Origin: a virus
Virus record (IMG/VR): IMGVR_UViG_3300013126_000014
Coordinates: 53,788-117,787 of that record
Length of the DNA stretch: 64,000 nucleotides
Reading direction: 5' to 3' (one strand)
This document shows positions 29,259-36,931 of this stretch, in pieces (the first letter of the stretch is position 1; the number at the start of each line of letters is the position of its first letter). The translations under genes were made by a program, and so were the position numbers. The notes below the pieces were generated by a model. The model was not told the origin of the DNA and did no database searches. It saw nothing but the letters and a program-made list of their open reading frames with translations.

Positions 29259-29867
29259 ATGAATTTAATGAATTTAGACATTATAGGTATGGTAAAAATA
29301 TTTGATCCTGTTAGTGGTGAAATATTTGTTGATAAAAAGAATGCAATCCATTACGAAAATATGAGTGAGGCTATTGCATATAGTTTAGGAAATAAAGGAA
29401 CTAACTTTATTACAGAAATGCATTTTGGCAACGGCGGCACAACTGTTGACCCTACTGGTGTTATTACATACTTGCCTACCAATACTAATGTGCAAAATGC
29501 AGACTTGTATAGTCCGCAGTACTATAAAATAGTCGATGATACAAATGCTGCAAATAGCGATCCTCTCCGTAATAAGGTTGCTATTACCCATACTCCTGGT
29601 CAGATCTATTCAGACATCATTGTTAGTTGTCTATTGGACTATGGCGAACCTAATGGCCAAGCAGTTTTTGATAACAGTCAAGATTTAAATGGACAATTTG
29701 TATTTGATGAGATTGGGTTAAAAGGCTACAGTACAACAGGTGAGGGTCTAGGAAAATTATTAACTCATGTGATTTTTAGCCCTGTGCAAAAATCATTAAA
29801 CAGATTGATACAGATCGATTATACTGTGCGAATTCAAACATTAACTAATTTGAGTGCAATTACATAA
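29259..29867 (+). CDS. Conserved structural protein of the tail-fibre region
   Basis: A 202-residue protein. It opens with the KIFDPVSGE segment shared with the small gene upstream, then DKKNAIHYENMSEAIAYSLG, a run I have seen in structural-region hypotheticals of marine T4-like phages. The rest is beta-rich (FGNGGTTVDPTGVITYLP, HTPGQIYSDIIVSCLLDYGE, VFDEIGLKGYSTTGEG). The fold fits a fibre-hinge or receptor-binding accessory domain. No enzymatic motif is visible. ATG 29259 could instead be ATG 29268 (MNLDI), a three-residue difference. Confidence 0.65.
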   Translation: MNLMNLDIIGMVKIFDPVSGEIFVDKKNAIHYENMSEAIAYSLGNKGTNFITEMHFGNGGTTVDPTGVITYLPTNTNVQNADLYSPQYYKIVDDTNAANSDPLRNKVAITHTPGQIYSDIIVSCLLDYGEPNGQAVFDNSQDLNGQFVFDEIGLKGYSTTGEGLGKLLTHVIFSPVQKSLNRLIQIDYTVRIQTLTNLSAIT

Positions 29868-29878
29868 TAGGATAAAAA

Positions 29879-31252
29879 ATGTCATACGTAATAAACAAAA
29901 CAAACGGCACAGTATTAGCGACAGTATTAGACGGAACTATTAATACTAGTGCTAGTAGCCTAACATTAGTCGGAAGAAACTACAGCAACTACGGCGAAGT
30001 AATTGGTGAAAATTTTGTTAAGCTGTTGGAAAATTTTGCTTACAATATTGCGCCAAGTAATCCGCTAGCAGGGCAGTTGTGGTGGGATAGCGGAAACAGC
30101 CTACTAAAAGTTTATACTGGCACATCATTTAAAATTGTAAGTAGTTGTACAGCACAAACAACAGCACCTACTACCACTGTAGCTGGCGATTTGTGGTGGG
30201 ATACTGCCAACGATCAATTGTATGTTTACAACGGTACAACGCCGTACAGTGCAGATGGATGGATTTTAGTTGGCCCTGGCTATAGTAAGGTTAACGGAAA
30301 GAGTGGTGCTATCTGGGAACAGATTACAGACACTACCAGCTCAACACACAGCGTTGTGGTGATGTATGTAGACGGTACACGCACAGGAATCATTAGCGAA
30401 GATAGTGAATTTACGCCAAATGTTGCAATCTCGGGGTTCTCAACGATTCGACCTGGTTATAACATGAGTTCTATAGGTACATTCCACGGAACTGCTAACA
30501 ATGCTAGTTATCTTGGTACACAGCCTGCTGCTAATTATTTCCGCAACAATATTGACAATAGTGGCACTGGTACATTAAGTGTTGTAAATGATTCTGGCAT
30601 TAAAGTTGGTGCTGGATTGGATTTAGAACTTTCAGTTTCGGGTACTGATGCGCAGATTAAAAATATCACCAGTGGCGGCGATATTGGTGTGTACGCAAAT
30701 GTTAGTGGAACTAGCACTAGAGTTTTGTACATTAATGGCGCCGACGGTACTATTGAAGTAGCAGATGACCCATCAACAGACCTAGGTGTTGCTACTAAAC
30801 AATATGTAGATGATAGTTTTGCTAATAGCCCTGTTCTCGGTGGTGTACCAACGGCCCCAACAATGCCAGTTGATACAGCAAACTTGTCTATTGCTACTAC
30901 AGATTTTGTTATTAACAATTCTGGGTTCCTTAAAAATAAAATATACCAAGGGAATAGCTATATTGAAATCCTTGACAGCGGCACTGGCAGTGCCAATGTT
31001 GTAATTGATGGCATAAGTGTAGCTACTGCTAGCGCATCAGGTATGAATTTACGCAATGGCGCTACAGCAATTACCCAAACACAAGTATACAACGGTTCAG
31101 GAAATACCACAGTGGCAACGACTCAATATGTTAAGACTGCTACAACCTGGTGGGGCGGCAGTGCTAAATTTGTGAGCACAGATGCACCAAATCCTGGAGT
31201 AAATGATGTGGGTTCCAATGATGGAGATTTTTGGTTCCAGCGTGATGCATAA
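29879..31252 (+). CDS. Tail fibre-like protein A (paralogue of the next gene)
   Basis: A 457-residue protein. Its first 200 residues are homologous to those of the protein encoded at 31284-32738: VLATVLDGTINTSASSLTLV, GENFVKLLENF, GQLWWDSGNSLLKVYTG, GDLWWDTANDQLYVYNG. The GxLWWDxxxxxLxVYxG unit occurs twice. The middle is repetitive beta structure, and the end (TTQYVKTATTWWGGSAKF, GSNDGDFWFQRDA) differs from its paralogue. Such proteins form fibres or decorations in marine T4-like phages. An AGGA lies 8 bases before ATG. Confidence 0.72.
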   Translation: MSYVINKTNGTVLATVLDGTINTSASSLTLVGRNYSNYGEVIGENFVKLLENFAYNIAPSNPLAGQLWWDSGNSLLKVYTGTSFKIVSSCTAQTTAPTTTVAGDLWWDTANDQLYVYNGTTPYSADGWILVGPGYSKVNGKSGAIWEQITDTTSSTHSVVVMYVDGTRTGIISEDSEFTPNVAISGFSTIRPGYNMSSIGTFHGTANNASYLGTQPAANYFRNNIDNSGTGTLSVVNDSGIKVGAGLDLELSVSGTDAQIKNITSGGDIGVYANVSGTSTRVLYINGADGTIEVADDPSTDLGVATKQYVDDSFANSPVLGGVPTAPTMPVDTANLSIATTDFVINNSGFLKNKIYQGNSYIEILDSGTGSANVVIDGISVATASASGMNLRNGATAITQTQVYNGSGNTTVATTQYVKTATTWWGGSAKFVSTDAPNPGVNDVGSNDGDFWFQRDA

Positions 31253-31255
31253 CCA

Positions 31256-31263
31256 GATAAATA
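31256..31263 (+). promoter_or_regulatory. Putative late promoter (GATAAATA)
   Basis: GATAAATA lies in the 31-base gap between the paralogous fibre-like genes. As before gp6, two bases and TTATAATAGG follow. The repeated composite argues that this is a true late promoter joined to a ribosome binding site. Confidence 0.58.
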
Positions 31264-31283
31264 ACTTATAATAGGTAAAAGAG

Positions 31284-32738
31284 ATGGCATATACAATTAC
31301 TACAACTGCTGGTACCACACTAGCAACAATCGCAGACGGTACAGTTAATACTAGTACCACAAGTTTAACCCTAATTGGTAAAAACTATGCAGGTTACGGT
31401 GTTTTCTTAAATGAAAACTATATCAAACTTTTAGAAAATTTTAGCAATACTACTGCACCAACAGCGGCACTACAAGGCCAGTTGTGGTACGATAGAGGGC
31501 AAAATGTATTAAAAGTATATGACGGAAGCCTATGGAAACCAATTTCAAGTTCTGCAGCAAGTAACACCGCTCCGACTTCAGCAGTTACAGGCGATTTGTG
31601 GTGGGATACAGCTAATGCACAACTAAAAGTATGGAGTGGCAGTGCTTGGGTTACTGTAGGACCTGCATATACCAGCACTTCGGGTACTTCAGGCGCAGTT
31701 GTAGAAACTATCTTAGATAGCAGTGCTGCTAGCCACGTAGTTGTTAAATTTTATATCTCAAACACCACTGTAGGTATCTTAAGTAAAGATGCTACCTTTA
31801 CTCCACAAACTAGCATATCTGGGTTTATAACAATTAAACCTGGTTTTAATTTGATCAGTTCTAGTACCATTACAGGTAGCCAATTTACGGGTGATTCTAG
31901 TAACGCACTGTTATTAAATGGTAACCCTGCAACATCTTTCTTGCGCAGCGATACTAATACTAGCACAGCATATAGTATTCAAGCAGCAAGTTTAGCAGTT
32001 GGTAGTGATTTAACTATAGCTAGTGCTAACAGTGCAGTTAGTTTAACAAACGCAACGTTAAACAGTTCATTGGATTTCTACGTTAACAAAGGTGGCGTTA
32101 ATACTAAAGCTATCGGTATTACAGGATCTACAGGCGCAGTTACATTGTCTGGCGCATTGGTTGCAAGCTCAACCGCTAGTGTTACAGGAAACTTAACAGT
32201 TGCAGGTTACAGCAATCTTCAAGGTATAACAGTAATTAGCAATTCGCTATTACCAAGTGCGAACGCTACAATTAATATTGGTAGCACATCTTCAAGATTT
32301 GCAAATGTATATGCAACCAACTTAGTCGGAACGGCAATTACTGCTAACTATGCCGACTTGGCTGAACGTTTTGAAGCAGATGTACCGATGGTACCGGGCA
32401 CTGTAGTTGAAATTGGTGGGGTTAAAGAAATCACAGCCGCTGTTCAGGAATTAAGCGATAATGTGTTTGGGGTTATAAGTACATTACCCGGTTTCTTATT
32501 AAATGGCAGTGCAGGAACAAATGAAACGCACCCGGCAGTTGCAGTAAATGGGCGTGTACCTGTGCGAGTAGTAGGCCGTATTAACAAGGGCGACCGATTA
32601 GTGAGCGCAGGCAATGGACTAGCTCGTGCAGCTTCTAAAGGTGAATACACTCCTTTTAACGTAATTGGGCGTGCTTTACAAACTAAAGTATCAACAGGTG
32701 AAGGCACCGTTGAAGCTATTGTCAAATTGAATAACTAA
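31284..32738 (+). CDS. Tail fibre-like protein B with C-terminal ADLAE-type domain
   Basis: A 484-residue paralogue of the preceding fibre-like protein, with the same N-terminal units (TLATIADGTVNTSTTSLTLI, GQLWYDRGQNVLKVYDG, GDLWWDTANAQLKVWSG). The C-terminus (about 345-484) is a separate domain starting ITANYADLAERFEADVPMVP and including VEIGGVKEI, NVFGVISTLPGFLLN and GRVPVRVVGRINKGDRLVSA. It resembles the C-terminal Peptidase_G2/intramolecular-chaperone-like domains of phage spikes. This may allow folding or self-processing of the fibre; I see no certain catalytic residues. Confidence 0.72.
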   Translation: MAYTITTTAGTTLATIADGTVNTSTTSLTLIGKNYAGYGVFLNENYIKLLENFSNTTAPTAALQGQLWYDRGQNVLKVYDGSLWKPISSSAASNTAPTSAVTGDLWWDTANAQLKVWSGSAWVTVGPAYTSTSGTSGAVVETILDSSAASHVVVKFYISNTTVGILSKDATFTPQTSISGFITIKPGFNLISSSTITGSQFTGDSSNALLLNGNPATSFLRSDTNTSTAYSIQAASLAVGSDLTIASANSAVSLTNATLNSSLDFYVNKGGVNTKAIGITGSTGAVTLSGALVASSTASVTGNLTVAGYSNLQGITVISNSLLPSANATINIGSTSSRFANVYATNLVGTAITANYADLAERFEADVPMVPGTVVEIGGVKEITAAVQELSDNVFGVISTLPGFLLNGSAGTNETHPAVAVNGRVPVRVVGRINKGDRLVSAGNGLARAASKGEYTPFNVIGRALQTKVSTGEGTVEAIVKLNN

Positions 32739-32749
32739 GGAAATCAAAT

Positions 32750-33712
32750 ATGTCATATGCATCGGGCGGATTAATTGAAGCCACGGACTACAACAACTTA
32801 GCATGGGGAGGCACCCAAGGAACATACACCTCAAGCCCGACTAACATCGCTTATGTAATGGGTGTAGGTAATGGCGTATTTGGCTACGGACAAGATGTTA
32901 GTGCTATTAATACAGTTTCGGCTGCAGGAACAGTTACGGCAACGCAATGGAGTGGGTTCTTAACTACTTTAAATAAAGCATTAGGACACCAAAGTGGCAG
33001 TGGCGCACAGATTTCAGTCGATCCTGCTATTACCGCAGGTAACACGATTACTTACTTTGGTAGTATAGCCACGGCAGTGGGCACAATTAACACCAACAAA
33101 GCATTATTTGATTCACAAGGATCTACAACAACTGGCTCAACTCAATCTTGGAATCCAACTGCGGCAGCCGCATCGGCTCTGTCAGCCTTTCAAGACATTA
33201 ACGTAGCATTTAGTAGTGCAAATGCTGCACGATATTTCTTTAATGCAGGTGGCCAAATTAACTTTGTAGTTTCAGCAACAGACAATGCTGGAACAAGCCG
33301 AAGCCAAGCACTTCGTGATATGATTAACAGCGCAGGGGGCATCACTGCATTCCAAAACACAACCAATGGCGGTCGAAGCGGGTCCGGTGGCACCGCAGTT
33401 ACTAACAATACAAGTTTTGGTTACAGAGATTTAGTGTTTAATACTCCACAAACTATTGTAAATATGGATGTTGCGGGTACATATAGTGCGCACGATGTTC
33501 AATTACAATTATTCGCTAACGATAGCAACACAACCAATGGTAGTATTACTAGCAGTGTTGCATTTAGATTATCTCTATATGCTGCAGCAGATGATGCATT
33601 TGGCGGCGATGTTAATCTAACAGTTAGCGTGCGTGCAGACATTGTATATCCAGAGACAACCTACTTGTCAGACGCATGGGGCACACCAACAGTAACTTTT
33701 GATAATACATAG
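32750..33712 (+). CDS. Structural protein at the end of the tail module
   Basis: A 320-residue protein rich in Ser, Thr, Asn, Gly and Ala. It begins YASGGLIEATDYNNLAWGG, a pattern seen in phage fibre or decoration proteins. The middle contains a helical part (AAAASALSAFQDINVAFSSAN) and a RSQALRDMINSAGGITAFQN segment. The C-terminal part is beta-rich (VRADIVYPETTYLSDAWGTP). It starts 11 bases after the previous gene behind a GGAAA ribosome binding site and ends just before a strong hairpin terminator. Function beyond virion structure is not readable. Confidence 0.62.
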   Translation: MSYASGGLIEATDYNNLAWGGTQGTYTSSPTNIAYVMGVGNGVFGYGQDVSAINTVSAAGTVTATQWSGFLTTLNKALGHQSGSGAQISVDPAITAGNTITYFGSIATAVGTINTNKALFDSQGSTTTGSTQSWNPTAAAASALSAFQDINVAFSSANAARYFFNAGGQINFVVSATDNAGTSRSQALRDMINSAGGITAFQNTTNGGRSGSGGTAVTNNTSFGYRDLVFNTPQTIVNMDVAGTYSAHDVQLQLFANDSNTTNGSITSSVAFRLSLYAAADDAFGGDVNLTVSVRADIVYPETTYLSDAWGTPTVTFDNT

Positions 33713-33741
33713 TTGACAGATTAACTAAAATCTTGTATAAT
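33713..33741 (+). promoter_or_regulatory. Perfect-consensus sigma70 promoter
   Basis: TTGACA at 33713-33718 and TATAAT at 33736-33741 with a 17-base spacer: both boxes and the spacing are ideal. It begins the base after the fibre-gene stop. A start site near 33748 would give a leader of about 40 bases without a clear Shine-Dalgarno sequence. It is placed to drive the following twelve-gene accessory run with unmodified host polymerase. Confidence 0.85.
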
Positions 33742-33772
33742 ATAGGTAAGTTTTTCTAACTTACCTATTTTT
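33742..33772 (+). terminator. Intrinsic terminator hairpin overlapping the promoter start site
   Basis: ATAGGTAAGTT (33742-33752) pairs perfectly with AACTTACCTAT (33758-33768) around a five-base loop, followed by TTTT. This 11-bp stem and U-tract would stop transcripts from the tail genes. Transcripts begun at the overlapping promoter start inside the first arm, so they cannot form the full hairpin. Confidence 0.8.
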
Positions 33773-33788
33773 ATGGCTATATAATTAT

Positions 33789-34097
33789 ATGATTGATCAA
33801 TTAGTAGAACAGATTAAACAGTCAACGAACTACCAAACTAACAAGCGTATTTTACGCGAAAAAATTCAGACTGACCTCCACGTTGCGTATAATGGTGGCT
33901 TATTTAAAGTTACCCCTGAATTGATATCTTTTTTGTCAGTTTGGGAAGCCGATGACTTATTTTTAGAAGATACTTATCAAAATCCTATTAAAGTTAGTAG
34001 AATAGAATTTTTATCATTGTGTAAGCAACATTACCAAACAGCTATGAATAGTTGGAACATACAATATGAAGAACTTAAACGCATTAGAAAAATCTAA
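33789..34097 (+). CDS. Small conserved phage hypothetical protein
   Basis: A 102-residue, mainly helical, charged protein. The central segment TDLHVAYNGGLFKVTPELIS and the following WEADDLFLEDTYQNPIKVSR look like a conserved family that I associate with marine T4-like phages, but I know no function. It is the first gene after the perfect sigma70 promoter, so it should be among the most highly expressed early products. Its 3' end overlaps the next gene by 32 bases. A DNA- or RNA-polymerase-interacting early protein is possible but unproved. Confidence 0.6.
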   Translation: MIDQLVEQIKQSTNYQTNKRILREKIQTDLHVAYNGGLFKVTPELISFLSVWEADDLFLEDTYQNPIKVSRIEFLSLCKQHYQTAMNSWNIQYEELKRIRKI

Positions 34098-34881
34098 AGG
34101 TGTTATATTATTTGCGTTTAACACTGAAACTATTGACTATGTTAAAATTGCAGATCGCGCAGCTCAATTAGTGCACCGCACCCTTGGTTTGCCTGTTACT
34201 TTGGTAACAGATCAAAATGTCGTTACTGGACATATTGATCAAATAGTTATAATTAAAAATACTCTACAAAACTTTCGAGTTGGGTATGCTGGCGGCACAC
34301 AATGGCGTAATGGGAATAGATATCGGGCATATGATCTAAGCCCGTACGACGAAACTATACTGATCGATAGTGATTATCTAATGTTAGATCAAACACTATT
34401 AACCATGTTAGACTCTACTTTAGATTATAGACTTATACATGAGAATCAAACACCCGACCATTATATGACTAATAGCATGGGCAATACTAGTTTAGATTAT
34501 GTTTGGGCAACAGCGATTACATTTAAACGTACAGAACGTAGCCGCCTACTGTTTGAATTGGTCGGACGTATACAGCGAAACTATGAATACTATCGTTGTC
34601 TGTATAATATACAACAAAGAAACTTTCGCAACGATTATGCGTTTGCTATTGCACACAATATTTTGAACGGATACACCTTGGCTAAAGATCAAAGCATGCC
34701 AATTACTATGCTAACTATAGAAAATACCGTGCAGGCAATAGAACTAAGAACTAATAATTTAGTAGTACGGCAACCAGGTTATGCACATGTATTACCAAAA
34801 CAAAATCTACATATCATCGACAAGGACTATTTGCTTAGTGAAAACTACGGCAAATTTATAGACATTATATGTCAAAATTAG
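34066..34881 (+). CDS. GT-A-type glycosyltransferase-like protein
   Basis: A 271-residue protein with the layout of a nucleotide-diphospho-sugar transferase: an N-terminal Rossmann-like half (GVILFAFNTETIDYVKIADR, LPVTLVTDQ) and an acidic DxD motif, D101-S-D103, in ETILIDSDYLM. DxD motifs bind the metal and sugar nucleotide in GT-A enzymes. It resembles the next gene product (PYDETILIDSD against PFKETIKLESD), so the two are paralogues. It overlaps neighbours on both sides. The acceptor is unknown; a virion or host-surface glycan is likely. Confidence 0.65.
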   Translation: MKNLNALEKSKGVILFAFNTETIDYVKIADRAAQLVHRTLGLPVTLVTDQNVVTGHIDQIVIIKNTLQNFRVGYAGGTQWRNGNRYRAYDLSPYDETILIDSDYLMLDQTLLTMLDSTLDYRLIHENQTPDHYMTNSMGNTSLDYVWATAITFKRTERSRLLFELVGRIQRNYEYYRCLYNIQQRNFRNDYAFAIAHNILNGYTLAKDQSMPITMLTIENTVQAIELRTNNLVVRQPGYAHVLPKQNLHIIDKDYLLSENYGKFIDIICQN

Positions 34882-35717
34882 AACAGCAAGGGTTTCTAAC
34901 CATAGCACAGAATAACGATACTACAGATTATCTGCGACTTGCTTACGCACAGGCGTTAAGCATTAAATTAACTATGCCTGGCAGTAAGTATGCTGTTCTA
35001 GTTGATGCCGTAACTATGTCTCAAGTAACTAACAAACATCGCAAGATATTTGATTACGTAATTGAACTACCTATAGACGATGCTGTTGATCAGCAGTGGA
35101 AATTGGCCAATGAATGGCAGGCCTGTGCTCTGACACCATTTAAAGAAACTATTAAACTTGAAAGTGATATACTGTTTACACGTAGCATCGAACATTGGTG
35201 GACTATATTCCGTTTAAGAAATATTGTAATTAGTTTAGGATGCAAAGATTTTCAAGGCAATCCTGCTGCTAGTAGAAATTATCGTAAGGTGTTTGACGAT
35301 AATAATCTACCAGATGTATACACAGGATTAATGTATTTTAGATACAGTAGTGAAGCATATGAATTTTTTGAAATAGTTAAAGCCTGTTTTCGACATTGGG
35401 ATATAGTGTCAGCACAGTTGAAGAACTATAGAGACACACAACCAACCACGGATCTAGTTTATGCTGTAGCTGCAAATCGCATGGGTTTGGAAACTTGTAC
35501 GTTGCCCAGCTGTGATTTTATTAACTTTACGCATATGAAAAACTCAATCAACCTCTGGCCAGAATCTATTCCGTGGTCTGAAATAGTGTTAACAGAAATT
35601 GATAGCCCAATGTTGCGTGTGAATAATACTAATCAATATTACCCATTTCACTATCAGGATAAGGCTTGGATCACAGATGAATTAATAGAGAGATATGAAA
35701 ATGAGCTCAGAATCTGA
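34869..35717 (+). CDS. Glycosyltransferase-like protein, paralogue of the preceding gene
   Basis: A 282-residue GT-A-like protein. It shares with its neighbour the DTTDYLRLAYAQAL start, the SKYAVLVDAVT strand and the acidic motif, which here is E98-S-D100 in KLESDILFTRS. ExD can replace DxD in some families, so activity is plausible but the change is notable. The C-terminal half is helical with aromatic patches (WDIVSAQLKNYRDTQPTTDL). It overlaps the previous gene by 13 bases and the next by 17. The two proteins might act as a pair on one acceptor. Confidence 0.6.
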   Translation: MSKLEQQGFLTIAQNNDTTDYLRLAYAQALSIKLTMPGSKYAVLVDAVTMSQVTNKHRKIFDYVIELPIDDAVDQQWKLANEWQACALTPFKETIKLESDILFTRSIEHWWTIFRLRNIVISLGCKDFQGNPAASRNYRKVFDDNNLPDVYTGLMYFRYSSEAYEFFEIVKACFRHWDIVSAQLKNYRDTQPTTDLVYAVAANRMGLETCTLPSCDFINFTHMKNSINLWPESIPWSEIVLTEIDSPMLRVNNTNQYYPFHYQDKAWITDELIERYENELRI

Positions 35718-36054
35718 ATTTTTGGCAGCACTACTGGCATTGCAACCTATAGTCGAAGAACCTATAGAATATAGAATTTATTATAATGAAAATGGGCGGA
35801 TAACTCAATGCAGCTTGCGAGGGCATCCTAAAGACGGTAACTATCTAGTCGTTACCGCTGAAGAGTATAACAACTATTTTCGCTATACTGTAGTAGAAGG
35901 TAGGCTGAAAAGAATTGACGTCGAGCATAACTTTCATGTAAAATTAACAAAGGCAGATTGCGGATATAAAGTAGTTAAAAATCACGCCGGTATCTTAATT
36001 GAACCAAATGAAACCTATAAGTATATAGAATATTATGACAACAGAAATAATTGA
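35701..36054 (+). CDS. Small hypothetical protein of the accessory operon
   Basis: A 117-residue acidic, beta-rich protein (EYRIYYNENGRITQCSL, GNYLVVTAEEYNNYFRYTVV, VEHNFHVKLTKADCGYKVV). No motif is recognised. I chose ATG 35701 over the ATG at 35695, which adds two residues; both lie inside the preceding gene. It overlaps the following glycosyltransferase-like gene by 20 bases. Its place between two sugar-transfer-like genes suggests a partner or an acceptor-binding protein, but that is only context. Confidence 0.55.
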   Translation: MSSESEFLAALLALQPIVEEPIEYRIYYNENGRITQCSLRGHPKDGNYLVVTAEEYNNYFRYTVVEGRLKRIDVEHNFHVKLTKADCGYKVVKNHAGILIEPNETYKYIEYYDNRNN

Positions 36055-36931
36055 CGTAGCAGATTTAGATTGTATATATCTGAGTTACGATGAACCTAAA
36101 AAAGAAGAGTTCTGGGTGCAAATACAAAATATTGTACCTTGGGCAAAACGTATAGACGGAGTTAAAGGAAGTGATAGAGCACACAAAGCTGCTGCTTCGG
36201 CAAGCGACACTGAGCGGTTTATTCTTATTGATGGGGACAATATTCCTGATCCTAACTTTTTTAATTTGCAGCTTGGTCTTAATAGCACTAACCGTGACTG
36301 TGTGTTTCGTTGGCGTGCAAAGAACGCGATCAATGGTCTACAGTATGGCAATGGCGGGTTGAGCTGCTGGACCCGTGCATTTGTACAGACTATGCAGACA
36401 CACGAAGCTAGTGATGGATCAGCTGCAAATGATGTAGAGTTTTGTTTCTACCCAAACTATTGGGCCATGCATGACTGCTATTCAACAACCTATCCCGACC
36501 AAAGTCCATTTCAGGCATGGCGGGCAGGTTTCCGCGAAGGTGTTAAGATGTGTTTAGATCGTGGAACAAGACCTAATTTATCAGAGTTTGAACAACGTGT
36601 ACACAGTCGCAACTATGATCATTTATGTATTTGGCAGACCGTGGGTGCAGATGTTGAGAATGGCTTTTGGGCTATATATGGCGCACGTCTTGGGACGTAT
36701 ATGACAATGTTAGAAGATTGGGATTATCGTAAAGTGCAAGACTTTGATGCGCTTGCATCGCTGTGGAATGTGTACAATAATGCACAACCTGAGCACTGTA
36801 CTAATATTGGCAACGAACTGCGAAACAAATTGGGTTTGCCTATAGTAGATATGGACCCAGAAGAAAGTAAATTTTTTAAACACCATTACAAGAGTAATTT
36901 CCGTAATCGAGGAATAATGACACGTGAGTAA
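36035..36931 (+). CDS. Glycosyltransferase-like protein with DGD motif
   Basis: A 298-residue protein with a GT-A-like core: KGSDRAHKAAASASDTERFI leads into LIDGDNIPDPNF, where D66-G-D68 is a good DxD metal motif. Then come WRAKNAINGLQYGNGGLSC and, later, FQAWRAGFREGVKMCLDRG. These same blocks recur in the C-terminal half of the protein at 53551-54876, so the two are paralogues; this one keeps the DGD. The family is related to those with a QYGNGG loop in phage surface-sugar clusters. It overlaps the radical SAM gene that follows by 8 bases. Confidence 0.62.
   Translation: MTTEIIDVADLDCIYLSYDEPKKEEFWVQIQNIVPWAKRIDGVKGSDRAHKAAASASDTERFILIDGDNIPDPNFFNLQLGLNSTNRDCVFRWRAKNAINGLQYGNGGLSCWTRAFVQTMQTHEASDGSAANDVEFCFYPNYWAMHDCYSTTYPDQSPFQAWRAGFREGVKMCLDRGTRPNLSEFEQRVHSRNYDHLCIWQTVGADVENGFWAIYGARLGTYMTMLEDWDYRKVQDFDALASLWNVYNNAQPEHCTNIGNELRNKLGLPIVDMDPEESKFFKHHYKSNFRNRGIMTRE

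Noticed and set aside
30535-30918. A 127-codon minus-strand open frame opposite the first fibre-like gene
   Set aside because: Antisense shadow of a repetitive, Ser/Thr-rich gene; no start signal, no partner genes.
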